DNA of 40,700 nucleotides from Maritimibacter sp. 55A14 (GCF_003122205.1 NZ_QEYE01000027.1:1-40700); one strand, 5' to 3'. Counted from the first letter of the stretch, positions 9,873 through 19,762 are shown. Numbers and translations are program-made. The notes: generated from the sequence alone by a model not told the origin.

Positions 9873-10274
9873 TCAGAGCAGACCCTCCTCGACCTCCTCT
9901 ACCGAGTAGCCGAGCTTTTCGAGTCCGCTCTCCAGGAAGTCGCTCAGAAGGGGCACACCGAGAAGGTAGTCCTCCGTCGGTCCGGTCGCCTCGGCCTTGG
10001 CGGTCTCGACCGCCTCCGCCAGTTCGTCCGCGTCATAGGTGTCGCGGCCGATCCACATCACCGCGACGAGGCTGGCCTTCTCATCATCGTTCAGATCGGC
10101 GATGTACTGGCGCAGTTCCGCCTCGGTGCCGTCGCTCGGCCGGTTCTCCAGGATCGTGTCCGCGTCCGCATCGTCCCCGGGCCTATCCCAGCGGGCGACC
10201 TTCACGTCGAGTTCGCGGGCGCGGATGATCACGCGGGCGATCTTTTCGGGATTGATCTCCAGGTCGTCGGGCAT
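9873..10274 (-). CDS. DUF3775 family protein
   Basis: A 133-residue acidic protein of the DUF3775 family, common in alphaproteobacteria and of unknown function. Typical features are the opening LEINPEKIARVIIRARELDVKV, a middle segment LRQYIADLNDDEKASLVAVMWIGR (given here in parts: LRQYIADLND and ASLVAVMWIGR), and the C-terminal LGVPLLSDFLESGLEKLGYS. No membrane segment or signal is visible, so it is probably cytoplasmic. The ATG at 10274 has GGAGGAGA upstream; a start 15 bases earlier (MEETPMPDD) would bury that site. It is transcribed alone, behind the rmuC terminator. Family call is from recognition of the pattern, not a search. Confidence 0.75.
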   Translation of the reverse strand: MPDDLEINPEKIARVIIRARELDVKVARWDRPGDDADADTILENRPSDGTEAELRQYIADLNDDEKASLVAVMWIGRDTYDADELAEAVETAKAEATGPTEDYLLGVPLLSDFLESGLEKLGYSVEEVEEGLL

Positions 10275-10447
10275 CGGGGTCTCCTCCATCGGGGCACCCC
10301 GCATTCTGCGGCCAACCGGGCTGCGCGGCAAGAGGCCGCGTCGCGGGACCGGGACCGACCAGCCGGAAATGGGCCGGTTCCGGCAGGAACCGGCTGGCCG
10401 CAACCGGCACCCCGACAGCCAAATCATTTAACTGATTGTTAATAAAT

Positions 10448-10467
10448 CGGTTTCGCGTGCGAAACCG
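10448..10467 (-). terminator. Hairpin terminator of the mutL-rmuC unit
   Basis: CGGTTTCGCGTGCGAAACCG is a nearly perfect palindrome (8 to 9 bp stem) starting 10 bases after the rmuC stop. On the minus strand it is followed by ATTTATTAAC, an imperfect U-rich tract. The stretch 10400-10447 is AT-rich for this genome and may also hold the DUF3775 promoter. Confidence 0.6.
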
Positions 10468-10476
10468 CTCTGCCGC

Positions 10477-11652
10477 CTAGTTCTTTGGGCGCGTCAGCGG
10501 GATCACGCGCTCGGCGTCGGCTTCGGGGGCCAGTTCCTCGAAATCGAAATTGTCCAGCCGCTCGGCGCGCTTTCCGGCGCGCTCGGCGGCGGTGGTGATC
10601 TGTTCGATATCCTTGCGCGCCTGCGTGAAATGCGTGTCGAGCTTGGCCACCCGCTCCACCACCAGTTCCACATCCCGGTGCAGGAGCGCCAGCGACTTGC
10701 GGATCGCCCCGGCCTGCTCGCGCATCCGGGCGTCCTTGAGGATCGCCCGCATCGTGTTGAGCGTCGCCATGCAGGTGGTCGGCGAGACGATCCAGACCCG
10801 CGCCGCGAAGCCTTCGCGCACCGTCTCGGGGAAATTCGCGTGCAGCTCGGCATAGACCGCCTCGGAGGGCAGGAACATCAGCGCGCCATCGGCCGTCTCG
10901 CCTTCGATGATGTAGCGCTCGGCAATCGCCCGGATATGGCTGCGAACCGATTGGCGCAGCGCCTGCGCGGCGCGGTTCGTCTCCTCCGGCGTGCCGGCGC
11001 GGCGCAGCGCCTCATAGGCTTCCAGCGGGAACTTGCTGTCGATCACGATGGGCCCCGGAGGGTTGGGCAGATGTATCAGGCAATCCGCCCGCCGCCCGTT
11101 GCCCAGCGTCGCCTGGAAGGCATAGGCATCCGACGGCAGCGCCTTGGAGACGATGTCGTTGAGCTGGATCTCCCCGAATGCGCCGCGGGTCTGCTTGTTC
11201 GAAAGGATGTCCTGAAGGCTCAGCACATCGCCCGACAGTTTCTCGATATTGGATTGCGCCTTGTCGATGGTGGCCAGCCGCTCCTGCAATTCGGTAAGCG
11301 AGCGCGTGGTGCGCACCGCCGTGCCGTGCAGCGTCTCGCCCATCGCCTTCTGCACCTCCTCCAACCGCCGCTCCATGGTCTGGACCATGCGCTCCTGGCT
11401 CAGCGCCTGCGCCTCCGAGACGTGTTTCAGGCCGCCCGAAAGCTGGTGCTGCCCGTCGGAAAGCTGGCGCACCTGTTCGCCCAACGCCACCATGTGCTGC
11501 GCCAGCGGCTCCGCCGCGCGGGCCGAGCGCGCCGCCGAGCGGATCGAGACGACCACAAGCACCAGCAGCGCCAGCAGGACCGCGCCCAGAACGCCCGCGC
11601 CGATCACCAGCGGGTCGTCGAGACTCAGGGTGATATCGCCGACCTGGATCAT
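10477..11652 (-). CDS. rmuC: DNA recombination protein RmuC
   Basis: A 391-residue RmuC protein. One membrane helix near the N-terminus (about residues 14-38, [20 protein letters not shown]) is followed by a long coiled coil (about 45-150) and the nuclease-like RmuC domain with [26 protein letters not shown] and [16 protein letters not shown]. RmuC limits DNA inversions in E. coli; its exact activity is unsettled. The start is fixed by overlap with mutL: the stop TGA and the ATG share ATGA at 11652-11649. The frame is open further upstream but that lies inside mutL. The hairpin at 10448-10467 ends the unit. Confidence 0.93.
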   Translation of the reverse strand: MIQVGDITLSLDDPLVIGAGVLGAVLLALLVLVVVSIRSAARSARAAEPLAQHMVALGEQVRQLSDGQHQLSGGLKHVSEAQALSQERMVQTMERRLEEVQKAMGETLHGTAVRTTRSLTELQERLATIDKAQSNIEKLSGDVLSLQDILSNKQTRGAFGEIQLNDIVSKALPSDAYAFQATLGNGRRADCLIHLPNPPGPIVIDSKFPLEAYEALRRAGTPEETNRAAQALRQSVRSHIRAIAERYIIEGETADGALMFLPSEAVYAELHANFPETVREGFAARVWIVSPTTCMATLNTMRAILKDARMREQAGAIRKSLALLHRDVELVVERVAKLDTHFTQARKDIEQITTAAERAGKRAERLDNFDFEELAPEADAERVIPLTRPKN

Positions 11653-13508
11653 CTGCGCCCGAAGAGCCGCTCGATATCGGCCAGCCTGAGTTCCACATAG
11701 GTAGGCCGGCCATGGTTGCACTGGCCGGAATGCGGCGTCGCCTCCATCTCGCGCAGGAGCGCATTCATCTCCTCCGCGCGCATCCGCCGGCCGGAGCGGA
11801 CGGAGCCGTGGCAGGCCATGCGCGAGAGCACCGCATCGATGCGCGCCCGCACGGCCTGGCTGTCATCCAGATCCGACAGCTCGTCCAGGATGTCCAGGAT
11901 CAGCGCGGCGGCGTCCACCTCACCCAGCACGGCGGGGGTCTCCCGCACCGCGACCGCGCCGCCGCCGAAGGGCTCGATGCCCAGGCCAAGCTCTGCCAGC
12001 GCATCGGCATGGGCCAGCAGGCGCGCCGCGCCGTCCTCGCCCAGTTCCACGATCTCGGGGATCAGAAGCGCCTGCGCCGCGACGCCGCGCTCGGCCATCT
12101 GGCGCTTGAGCCGCTCATAGACCAGCCGTTCATGGGCCGCGTGCTGATCGACGATGACCATGCCGGTGGCGGTCTGCGCGATGATGTAATTCTCGTGAAG
12201 CTGCGCGCGGGCCGCGCCGAGCGGCTGCGCCTGTGCCTGCGCGTCCGCATCGCCCTCCGTCACATCCTCGGCGCGGGCGAAGGGCTGCGCGGTTTCGGCG
12301 AAGCCGGGTGCCTCCGGGGCCTGCGCCGCAAAGGCGGCCTGGCGCGCGCCGGGCGAGGGCCGGTCCATCTGGTAGATGCGTGGTCCGTCCTGGGCCGCCG
12401 ATTCGGGCCGGAAAGCGCCCAGCGTGGCCCCGGCAACGGTGGTGGAGGCCCAGTGCCCGGCCCCGGCCAGCGCGTGCCGCAGCCCCGAGACGATCAGCCC
12501 CCGCGCCAGACCCGGCTCGCGGAAGCGTACCTCGGATTTCGCGGGATGGACATTCACGTCCACCTGTTCCGGCGGGCAATCGATGAAGAGCACCGCCGCC
12601 GGGTGCCGGTCGCGGCTCAGGAAATCCATATAGGCCGCGCGCAGCGCGCCGGTCAGCATCCGGTCGCGCACCGGGCGGCCGTTGACATAGAGGTATTGCG
12701 CCACCGCCGTGCCGCGCGAATAGGTCGGCAGCGCGGCATAGCCGGTCAGCCGCAGCGCCTCGCGCTCGGCGTCGATGGCCAGCGCGTTCTCGGCGAACTC
12801 CGCGCCCAGCACCCGCGCCAGCCGGCCACGCAGCGCGCCGAACATGTCGCCGGTCTCGGCATCGGCGCGGAAGCTTACCCTCCCTTCGCCCCCGCCGGAG
12901 AGGTCGCGCAGCACGAAGGCCACATGCGGCGCGGCCATCGCGAGGCGCCGGACCGTGTCGCCGATCGCCTGCGTCTCGGCCCGGTCGCTGCGCAGGAATT
13001 TCAGCCGCGCGGGCGTGGCGCGGAAGAGCCCCCGCAGTTCCACCACCGTGCCCTGCGCCAGCGCGGCGGGGCGCACCGGCTCCACCCGCCCGCCATCGAC
13101 GGTGAGCGACGCGGCCTCGGCCGCGCCCGCGGCGCGGGAGGTGAGCGTCAGCCGCCCGACCGCACCCAGCGACGGCAGCGCCTCGCCCCGGAAGCCGAAG
13201 GAATGGATGTTGAGCAGGTCGGTCCCGTCGATCTTCGAGGTCGCGTGCCGCGCCACGGCCAGCGCCAGCGCATCGGCCGGGATACCGCAGCCGTCGTCGG
13301 TGACGCGGATCAGCGTCTTGCCGCCATCGGCCAGGGCGATCTCGATCCGCGAGGCCCCGGCGTCGAGCGCGTTCTCCACGAGTTCCTTGACGGCGGAGGC
13401 CGGGCGTTCCACCACCTCGCCGGCCGCGATGCGGTTGATCGCGGCCTCGTCGAGCTGACGGATGACGGGCAGAGCGTCGCCTATATTGGGGTCCGGGGCA
13501 AACATCAT
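11649..13508 (-). CDS. mutL: DNA mismatch repair protein MutL (endonuclease type)
   Basis: A 619-residue MutL. The GHKL ATPase domain shows [21 protein letters not shown] (catalytic Glu42, Asn46), DDGCGI and GFRGEAL. The C-terminal domain has the metal-binding endonuclease motif [12 protein letters not shown] (454-465), together with [12 protein letters not shown] and GQCNHGRPT, so this MutL should nick DNA itself, as expected in bacteria without MutH. The linker (about 345-430) is Ala/Gln-rich. The start is ATG at 13508 or 13505; no clear ribosome binding site is seen. The stop overlaps the rmuC start by four bases, suggesting coupled translation of two genome-stability proteins. Confidence 0.97.
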   Translation of the reverse strand: MMFAPDPNIGDALPVIRQLDEAAINRIAAGEVVERPASAVKELVENALDAGASRIEIALADGGKTLIRVTDDGCGIPADALALAVARHATSKIDGTDLLNIHSFGFRGEALPSLGAVGRLTLTSRAAGAAEAASLTVDGGRVEPVRPAALAQGTVVELRGLFRATPARLKFLRSDRAETQAIGDTVRRLAMAAPHVAFVLRDLSGGGEGRVSFRADAETGDMFGALRGRLARVLGAEFAENALAIDAEREALRLTGYAALPTYSRGTAVAQYLYVNGRPVRDRMLTGALRAAYMDFLSRDRHPAAVLFIDCPPEQVDVNVHPAKSEVRFREPGLARGLIVSGLRHALAGAGHWASTTVAGATLGAFRPESAAQDGPRIYQMDRPSPGARQAAFAAQAPEAPGFAETAQPFARAEDVTEGDADAQAQAQPLGAARAQLHENYIIAQTATGMVIVDQHAAHERLVYERLKRQMAERGVAAQALLIPEIVELGEDGAARLLAHADALAELGLGIEPFGGGAVAVRETPAVLGEVDAAALILDILDELSDLDDSQAVRARIDAVLSRMACHGSVRSGRRMRAEEMNALLREMEATPHSGQCNHGRPTYVELRLADIERLFGRR

Positions 13509-13697
13509 ACCATAACTAGCATGGTACGGTTTGATTCGACCACTCCCCTCTTCACGGAGCGGCCTCCGTGATCCGCGCCAACCCGCGCAGGGCGTCGACG
13601 GACCACCAGACCTCAGTCCGGCGGCCGCGCGGTCCGAATGCGCCAACGTTCACCAATCCCCCGGAGGAGCGAACGGCTTGTGTACCTGAGCCCAAGT

Positions 13698-13994
13698 TCA
13701 AGTGTCGAAAGGAAGCTTCCAAACGTTGACGATCTCAACGTCCCCTTCGCCTATATGGAGTGTATACTCCCCACCAGGCAGTTCCTTGCATTCGCCTTCG
13801 GAAATATTGATTTTCTGATCGCCGAATTGATAGGTGACTTCGCCTTGTAAAACGTAACAGGTACATGGCATCATCGTGCCCATTGGTCCAAAATCTTCAA
13901 TCCAATTAAATTCTTTCGATTTAATGAAGTTGCGACTTACGCGGTGAGTGCTGCCTGGATACAGGGCCTTTATTTCCTCATATGTAACAGTCAT
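13698..13994 (-). CDS. Small AT-rich cupin-like protein
   Basis: A 98-residue protein that reads as one cupin-like beta barrel: CTCYVLQGEVTYQFGDQ and ISEGECKELPGGEYTLHIGE carry the alternating pattern and the conserved glycines, but the metal-binding histidines of classical cupins are mostly missing. There is no signal peptide. Its base composition is clearly different from its surroundings (roughly 45% GC by eye against about two thirds around it), which suggests recent transfer. The ATG at 13994 has GAGTGA upstream; a longer frame exists but has no family support. It is flanked by about 190 bases without a gene on the mutL side and by a broken gene on the other. Function unknown. Confidence 0.65.
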   Translation of the reverse strand: MTVTYEEIKALYPGSTHRVSRNFIKSKEFNWIEDFGPMGTMMPCTCYVLQGEVTYQFGDQKINISEGECKELPGGEYTLHIGEGDVEIVNVWKLPFDT

Positions 13995-14114
13995 TACGGT
14001 GTTCACTCTTTCATTGACGGCCACGCTCAGGGCAAAATTGTACCAACATTGGCGAAGGCCCCACCTACGAGCACCCATTGCAATTGCGCAGGCACCATTT
14101 CCCGAGGCCGCATA

Positions 14115-14233
14115 CTACTCGATCCAGTCCAGGATGCACCGGACTTCGGGATACAGATAGCTCAACCCAACAGGAAGAGCAGCCCCAGGGCGGCACCGCG
14201 TAGCCCGGTGTCGATCTCGGCCAGATGGCTCAT
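14115..14233 (-). pseudogene. Remnant of a truncated gene after the M16 pair
   Basis: An ATG at 14233 with a strong ribosome binding site (GGGGGAGGG) opens a frame reading MSHLAEIDTGLRGAALGL that stops after 23 codons at 14162. In the next frame a second piece, YLYPEVRCILDWIE, runs to a TAG at 14115. The first piece resembles the membrane-like N-terminus of Rhodobacterales AraC-type regulators and the second looks like a regulator C-terminus, so an internal deletion with frameshift is likely. Both identifications are guesses. It is 58 bases after the inactive M16 gene and was probably the last gene of that operon. Confidence 0.4.
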
Positions 14234-14291
14234 GACTGGCCCTCCCCCGGCGGTGTCGCAGCGGCCCGGACCAGCGGGATGGCGGGTGCGG

Positions 14292-15602
14292 TCAGTTGCC
14301 GGCGCCCATGCCCTCGGGCTCGCCCACGATGACGAAATGCAGCGCCTCGGGGTCGAGCAACTCGCCCGCCACGCGGTTGATCTCGTCCAGCGTCACGGCC
14401 TCGATGCGGTCGTTTCGGGTGTCGATATAGTCGATGGGCCGGCCGGTGATCTGCATGCCTGCGAGGATACGCGCGATGGTGGAATTGCCGTCGAAGCGCA
14501 GCGGGAAGGCCCCGGTCAGATAGGTCTTGGCCTCGTCCAGTTCGGCCGCCGTGATACCGTCGCGCGCCAGCTTGCGCCATTCCGCGCGGATCACCTCCAC
14601 CGCCTCGCCCACGGTGGCGTTGGCCGAAGCCACCTGCCCCATGATCAGTTCGGCATGGTCCATCGGCGCGAGGTAGCTGTAGACGCCGTAGGTCAGGCCG
14701 CGCTTCTCGCGCACTTCCGCCATCAGCCGGGAGCCGAAGCCGCCGCCGCCCAAGATATGGTTGAGGATGTAGGCCGCGAAGAAATCCGGATCGTCCTCGC
14801 GCATGCCGCGATGGCCGAAAACGGCGACGGATTGCGGCGTGGCGAAGGGCACGACGGTCTCGCCGCCCTCCAGCATCCAGGGCGCCTCCTTCGGCATCGG
14901 CGCGCCCTCGGCGGGCAGGCCGCCCAGCAGCCTGTCCAGCAGCGGACCCAGTTCCTCGGCAGTGATGTCGCCGACCACCCCGACATAGACCCGGTCGCGG
15001 GCCAGCGCCGCCTTGTGAGCGGCCATGATGTCGTCGCGGTCGAGCGCCGCCACACTCGCCGCCGTGCCGTTGAGCGACGAGCCATAGGGGTGATCCCCGA
15101 AGGCCATGCGGTCGAACGTGGCGTTGGCGATATGGCGCGGGTCCTTGGCGTTGTCGGCGATGATCGACTGCACCTGTCCGCGCACGCGTTCCAGCGCGGT
15201 GGGGTCGAATCGCGGCTCGGTCAGCGCCTTGCGCAACAAGTCGACCGAGGCCGCGCGGTTTTCGGTCAGGAAGCGGGCGGAGACCGACACCGTGTCGTTG
15301 CTGGCGTCGAAGCCGTAATCGGCGGCCAGTTCCTCGCGCGCGACGAGGAATTCCTGCGCGTCCATATCGGCCGCGCCTTCCTCGAGCAGGCCCATCATCA
15401 GGTTGACCGCGCCGCGCTTGCCCGGTGTGTCAAGGCTGGCGCCGCCCCGGAAGCGCAGTTCGATGGCGGCGAAGGGGATGGAATGCTCCTCCACCAACCA
15501 AGCGGTGATGCCGCCGGGCGACGTGACTTCCTGGATTTCCACCGCGCGGGCGGGCAGCGACAGGACGACCGCGAGGACGGCGGCGAGACAGACGCGGATC
15601 AT
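14292..15602 (-). CDS. M16 family peptidase-like protein, non-catalytic subunit
   Basis: A 436-residue periplasmic protein with a signal peptide (MIRVCLAAVLAVVLSLPARA). It has the two M16 halves, but where the first half should have the zinc motif HxxEH it reads KRGAVNLMMGLLEEGA, so the zinc site is missing. The second half keeps the R/Y motif (EKRGLTYGVYSY) that such partner subunits use to bind substrate. This is the pattern of the inactive chain in bacterial M16 heterodimers and mitochondrial processing peptidase. Its start overlaps the stop of the catalytic partner (ATGA), which fits production in equal amounts. Confidence 0.92.
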   Translation of the reverse strand: MIRVCLAAVLAVVLSLPARAVEIQEVTSPGGITAWLVEEHSIPFAAIELRFRGGASLDTPGKRGAVNLMMGLLEEGAADMDAQEFLVAREELAADYGFDASNDTVSVSARFLTENRAASVDLLRKALTEPRFDPTALERVRGQVQSIIADNAKDPRHIANATFDRMAFGDHPYGSSLNGTAASVAALDRDDIMAAHKAALARDRVYVGVVGDITAEELGPLLDRLLGGLPAEGAPMPKEAPWMLEGGETVVPFATPQSVAVFGHRGMREDDPDFFAAYILNHILGGGGFGSRLMAEVREKRGLTYGVYSYLAPMDHAELIMGQVASANATVGEAVEVIRAEWRKLARDGITAAELDEAKTYLTGAFPLRFDGNSTIARILAGMQITGRPIDYIDTRNDRIEAVTLDEINRVAGELLDPEALHFVIVGEPEGMGAGN

Positions 15603-16993
15603 TGGGTGACCTCCGTGCTCTGCGGGTCGACGGGCGCTGCGCCCTCCGGCGCGGGGGCGGTGCCGTCCCCGTCCACCAGCCGGCCGGTAACGGCGCGGCG
15701 GCGGTCGAGATATTTGCGGCCCACGGCCACGATTTCCTCCGCGGTGACCGATTGCAGCACCTCCGGCCAAGCCTCCACATCCGCCACGGTCAGCCCCGAG
15801 GTCAGCGCCTCGCCATAGCGCCGGGCCTGGCCCTGAAGGCTGTCCAGGGCGTAGATCAGGCTCGCGCGGAGCTGCGTCTTGATCCGTTCGAGCTGCGCGG
15901 CGTCCACGCCCTCCTCCAGGAACCCGGCCAGCACGCGGTCCATCGCTTCCTCCGCTTCCTCCAGCGTGACACCTTCGGCGGGCACGACATAGATGCCGAA
16001 GCCCGGCGGGTCATAGCTGGTCGCGCCGTAGAAGGCCGATGTCTGGACCGCCAGCTTCTCCTCGATCTGCAATTCGTGCCCCAATGCCGAGGTTAGCCCG
16101 GACCCGCCCAGCAGTTCCGCCAGCAGGGTAAGCGCGGCGGCCTCGCGCTGATCGCCGGGATTGCGTTCGGGCACCAGGTAACTGCGGATCACATATGGCT
16201 GCGCGACGCGCGGATCGGCATAGGTGATGCGGCGTTCGGCGCGTTGCGGCGGCTCGGAAGGGCGTACCCGCGGGCCGAGACCCGGCGTCGGCTCCAGCGG
16301 GCCGTAATGCTCTTCGGCCAGGGCCTGCACTTCGGCCGGGTCGACATCGCCCGCGACCACCAGGATCGCGTTGTTGGGCGCGTAGTAGCGGCGGTAGAAG
16401 GCCAGCGCGTCCTCGCGCGTCAGCGACTCCATCTCGTGACGCCAGCCGATCACCGGACGGCCGTAAGGGTGGTTGAGATAGGCCGCCGCCATGCGCTGCT
16501 CGGAGAAGAGCGCGCCGGGGTTGTTCTCCACCCGCTGGTTGCGTTCCTCGATGATGACGTTGAGCTCGGTTGCCGCGTCCTCCTCTGTCAGCACAAGGTC
16601 GCGCATGCGGTCGGCCTCCATGCGCATCATCAGGCCCAGCCGGTCGGCTGCGACGCGCTGGAAATAGCCGGTATAGTCGTAGGAGGTGAAAGCGTTGTCG
16701 GAGCCGCCATTGGCCTTGACCGTGGCCGAGAACTCCCCCGGTGCCATGTCGTCGGTGCCCTTGAAGAGCAGATGTTCCAGGTAATGCGCGATGCCCGACT
16801 TGCCGGCGGTCTCGTCGGCGGAGCCGACCTTGTACCACAGCATGTGGACCACGACCGGGGCGCGGTGATCCTCGATCACCACGGCCTCCAGACCGTTGTC
16901 GAGCGTGAAGGTGGTGACGTTTTCCGCGGCATGGGCCGCAGGGGCGGCGTGAAGGGCGACGGCGAGCACGCCCAGCAGCTTTCGCAATGTCAA
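15599..16993 (-). CDS. M16 family zinc metallopeptidase, catalytic subunit
   Basis: About 464 residues with a signal peptide (LRKLLGVLAVALHAAPAAHA). The inverted zinc motif HYLEH (His70, Glu73, His74) is intact, with the third ligand in ELNVIIEE about 76 residues later (Glu149/150). It is predicted to degrade peptides in the periplasm together with its inactive partner. Two TTG codons are possible starts: 16993 is preferred because GGGAG lies 8 bases before it and the signal peptide then begins at once; the alternative is 17026. The C-terminus has a short Pro/Ala-rich tail. It follows the DUF3035 lipoprotein gene by 84 bases. Confidence 0.92.
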   Translation of the reverse strand: MTLRKLLGVLAVALHAAPAAHAAENVTTFTLDNGLEAVVIEDHRAPVVVHMLWYKVGSADETAGKSGIAHYLEHLLFKGTDDMAPGEFSATVKANGGSDNAFTSYDYTGYFQRVAADRLGLMMRMEADRMRDLVLTEEDAATELNVIIEERNQRVENNPGALFSEQRMAAAYLNHPYGRPVIGWRHEMESLTREDALAFYRRYYAPNNAILVVAGDVDPAEVQALAEEHYGPLEPTPGLGPRVRPSEPPQRAERRITYADPRVAQPYVIRSYLVPERNPGDQREAAALTLLAELLGGSGLTSALGHELQIEEKLAVQTSAFYGATSYDPPGFGIYVVPAEGVTLEEAEEAMDRVLAGFLEEGVDAAQLERIKTQLRASLIYALDSLQGQARRYGEALTSGLTVADVEAWPEVLQSVTAEEIVAVGRKYLDRRRAVTGRLVDGDGTAPAPEGAAPVDPQSTEVTQ

Positions 16994-17077
16994 ATTCTCA
17001 ACTCCCGGTTCCGGACGCTTCAGCAAGAGATACGCGCTTTGACCGGGTTTTCAACGCCCCCGCGCGTCGGCGCCGGC

Positions 17078-17596
17078 TCAGCGCAGCCGCGCCGGCGGCG
17101 CGCTGGGCGTGGCCACGCCGCGGGCCCGGAAGCGCTCATTCTCGGCATAGGGGTCGAGAACCATCTTGCGATAGGCCCTGGCCTTGCGCTTCAGGCTTCG
17201 GGTCATCACGCGGTTTCGGCGGCGCGACTCGGGACGGATGCGGGCATCCTCGACGGCGACGACCTCGCGGATGTCGCTGGCCACGCCATAGCGGCTGGCC
17301 GCACGCACCAGGTTGCCGTCGGCGCCGGGCACCCCGTCGGCGTTGAGCGCCGCCGGATTGCCGCCCAGCGCGGCCACCGCATCGGCCTGCGGGCGCGGAT
17401 CGGCCAGGTTCGGCGCCCCCGGCAGGGGCTCGGGCAGGGCCGCGAAATTCTCGGGCAGTTGCAACGGCCGGTTCGGCAGCACGCCGAACTCGTCGGGGCC
17501 CGCGTCGCGCAGCGCTGCCTGGCGCTTGCCGCCGCAGGCCGACAGCGCCATCAGGGCCACCAGCCCCAGCACCAGCATGTTGCGCAAACCCGTCAT
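17078..17596 (-). CDS. DUF3035 lipoprotein (BamF-like)
   Basis: A 172-residue lipoprotein: the signal ends in the lipobox LSAC with Cys21 as the lipidated residue. The mature part contains the DUF3035 features PDEFGVLPNRPLQLPENFAALP and RRRNRVMTRSLKRKARAYRKM (quoted in short: DEFGVLPNRPLQLP and AYRKMVLDPYAEN). In Rhodobacterales this family is annotated as the Bam outer-membrane assembly subunit BamF; I regard that role as plausible but not proven by the sequence. The ATG at 17596 has AGGGAGG 5 bases upstream. It lies between lspA, which processes lipoproteins such as this one, and the M16 pair. Confidence 0.85.
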   Translation of the reverse strand: MTGLRNMLVLGLVALMALSACGGKRQAALRDAGPDEFGVLPNRPLQLPENFAALPEPLPGAPNLADPRPQADAVAALGGNPAALNADGVPGADGNLVRAASRYGVASDIREVVAVEDARIRPESRRRNRVMTRSLKRKARAYRKMVLDPYAENERFRARGVATPSAPPARLR

Positions 17597-17648
17597 GCGG
17601 ACCTCCCTCGCCTCTCGGGCCTGTATCTAGCGCAATCGTGCGGCCGCG

Positions 17649-18134
17649 TCACCCGTTCTTCTCGGCCCCGCCGTCATGGCTCGCGCCCAGGACCACGAGC
17701 CCGATCGCGCCGCCGAAGATCGCCACATCGGCGATGTTGAAGGCATAGGGGTTGTCGATGCCGCAGCAGGACATGTTCAGGAAATCCGCCACCGCGCCAT
17801 AGAGCACACGGTCGAGCGCGTTGCCCAGCGCGCCGCCCAGAACCGCCCCCGCCAGTGCGCGGTGCAGCGGCCGGCGCAGGTGCCGCGCCGCCCACCAGAC
17901 CAGCCCCAGCGAAACCGCCACCGCCAGCCCGGTCAGCACCCAGCGCATCACTTCCGCGTTATTGGCGAAGAGGCCGAAATTCACCCCCCGGTTCCAGCCC
18001 ATGCGGAAATTGAGAAGCGGCGGGATCACGTCGATGGCCAGGACATGCCTGAGCCCCAGCCAGTGCACCACCGCCAGCTTCGAGAACTGGTCGAGCGCAA
18101 AGGTGGATATCGCCGTGATCCAGAACCAGCGCAT
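17649..18134 (-). CDS. lspA: Lipoprotein signal peptidase (signal peptidase II)
   Basis: A 161-residue, four-helix membrane aspartic peptidase that cleaves the signal from prolipoproteins after lipidation. The catalytic aspartates are Asp117 in VADF and Asp136 in FNIAD, 19 residues apart as in the Pseudomonas enzyme. Other family marks are DQFSKL, NRGVNFGLF and GGALGNALDR. A Cys-Cys pair (123-124) lies in the periplasmic segment. It starts 4 bases after the purH stop and has no strong ribosome binding site, so it is probably translated by coupling to purH. The lipoprotein gene immediately downstream is a natural client. Confidence 0.96.
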   Translation of the reverse strand: MRWFWITAISTFALDQFSKLAVVHWLGLRHVLAIDVIPPLLNFRMGWNRGVNFGLFANNAEVMRWVLTGLAVAVSLGLVWWAARHLRRPLHRALAGAVLGGALGNALDRVLYGAVADFLNMSCCGIDNPYAFNIADVAIFGGAIGLVVLGASHDGGAEKNG

Positions 18135-18138
18135 CGGG

Positions 18139-19728
18139 TCAGTGCCGGAAATGACGCATGCCGGTGAAGACCATCGCCAGGCCCGCCTCGTCGGCGCCGG
18201 CGATCACGTCGGCGTCGCGCATCGAACCGCCGGGCTGGATCACCGCCGTCGCCCCGGCCTCGGCTGCGGCCAGCAACCCGTCGGGGAAGGGAAAGAACGC
18301 GTCCGATGCCACGACCGAGCCTTTGGTCGTGGGGTCTTCCAGCCCCAGCACCTCGGCCATGTCCGCCGATTTGCGCGCCGCGATCCGGGTGCTGTCCACG
18401 CGGCTCATCTGCCCCGCGCCGACGCCTACGGTCGCGCCCCCGCGCGCATAGACGATGGCGTTCGACTTGACGTGTTTGGCGACCTTCCAGGCGAAGAGCA
18501 TATCGGCCATCTCGGTCTCCGAAGGCGCACGTTTCGTGACCACCTGCAGCGCTGCGGGGTCGAGCCGCCCGGCATCCTTGTCCTGCACCAGCATCCCGCC
18601 GGCGACGGGCTTGTAGGCCAGCAGCGGCGCGGTCGGGTCGGGCAGACCGCCGGTCACCAGCAGGCGCAGGTTCTTCTTGGCGGCGAAGACGGCGCGCGCG
18701 GCCTCGTCCGCGCCGGGCGCGATCACCACCTCGGTGAAAATCTCGGCGATCTCGCGCGCCGTCGCACCGTCGAGCGGGCGGTTCAGCGCCACGATCCCGC
18801 CGAATGCCGAGGTGCGGTCGCAATCGAATGCGCGGGCATAGGCCTCGGCCAGCGTGTCGCCCTGCGCCACGCCACAGGGGTTGGCGTGCTTGATGATCGC
18901 GCAGGCGGCGGCGGCTTCCGGATCGAATTCCGCCACCAGTTCATAGGCCGCGTCGGTGTCGTTGATGTTGTTGTAGCTCAGTGCCTTGCCCTGAAGCTGC
19001 CGGGCCGTGGCCACGCCCTCGCGACCCGTCCCGTCGGTATAGAAGGCGGCGCCCTGATGCGGGTTCTCGCCATAGCGCAACTCCTGCGCCAGGCTGCCCG
19101 CGAAGACCCGGCGGCGCGGCGTGGTCTCGCCCAGCGCGCCCGCCATCCAGTTCGACACCGCCGCGTCATAGGCCCCGGTGCGGGCATAGGCCGCCTGCGC
19201 GAGCCGCTGCCGGAAGGCCAGGCGCGTGGCGCCGTCATTGGCCTCCAGTTCGGCCAGAAGGGGGGCGTAGTCCGCCACGTCCACCACCACGTTGACGAAG
19301 CCGTGATTCTTGGCCGCGGCACGGATCATCGCCGGACCGCCGATGTCGATGTTTTCGATGCAGGTCGCGTAATCGGCGCCCTTGGCCACTGTCTCCTCGA
19401 ACGGGTAGAGGTTGACCACCAGCAGGTCGATCGCGCCGATACCGTGCGCCTCCATAGCGGCGCGGTGCTCGGCATTGTCGCGCAGCGCCAGCAGCCCGCC
19501 ATGCACCATCGGGTGCAGCGTCTTGACGCGGCCGTCCATCATCTCGGGGAAATCGGTGATCTCGGAGACGTCGCGCACTGCCAGCCCGGCCTCGCGGATC
19601 GCCCGCGCGGTGCCGCCGGTGGAGACGAGTTCGACCCCGCGCGCATCGAGCGCACGGGCCAGGTCCTCCAGCCCGGTCTTGTCGGAAACGGAAAGGAGCG
19701 CGCGGCGGACGGGCACGAGATCGGTCAT
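18139..19728 (-). CDS. purH: Bifunctional AICAR transformylase/IMP cyclohydrolase
   Basis: A 529-residue PurH, the usual length. The N-terminal IMP cyclohydrolase part has [17 protein letters not shown] and DGRVKTLHP (65-73). The AICAR transformylase part carries RYGENPHQ (218-225) and the catalytic KHANPCG (280-286, Lys280 and His281). It performs the last two steps of IMP synthesis in the cytoplasm. The ATG at 19728 has GAGGAA upstream at rather long spacing. It lies 34 bases after the heparinase-like gene and 4 bases before lspA, so expression is probably joint. Confidence 0.98.
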   Translation of the reverse strand: MTDLVPVRRALLSVSDKTGLEDLARALDARGVELVSTGGTARAIREAGLAVRDVSEITDFPEMMDGRVKTLHPMVHGGLLALRDNAEHRAAMEAHGIGAIDLLVVNLYPFEETVAKGADYATCIENIDIGGPAMIRAAAKNHGFVNVVVDVADYAPLLAELEANDGATRLAFRQRLAQAAYARTGAYDAAVSNWMAGALGETTPRRRVFAGSLAQELRYGENPHQGAAFYTDGTGREGVATARQLQGKALSYNNINDTDAAYELVAEFDPEAAAACAIIKHANPCGVAQGDTLAEAYARAFDCDRTSAFGGIVALNRPLDGATAREIAEIFTEVVIAPGADEAARAVFAAKKNLRLLVTGGLPDPTAPLLAYKPVAGGMLVQDKDAGRLDPAALQVVTKRAPSETEMADMLFAWKVAKHVKSNAIVYARGGATVGVGAGQMSRVDSTRIAARKSADMAEVLGLEDPTTKGSVVASDAFFPFPDGLLAAAEAGATAVIQPGGSMRDADVIAGADEAGLAMVFTGMRHFRH

Positions 19729-19762
19729 GAAATGCAGTTCCTCGGGGTCAGTGGCCAGGGTC

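Noticed and set aside
13509-13697. The 190-base gap between mutL and the AT-rich cupin gene as a possible gene
   Set aside because: No frame with a start signal or recognisable protein was found; it is left as a gap that may contain the mutL promoter.
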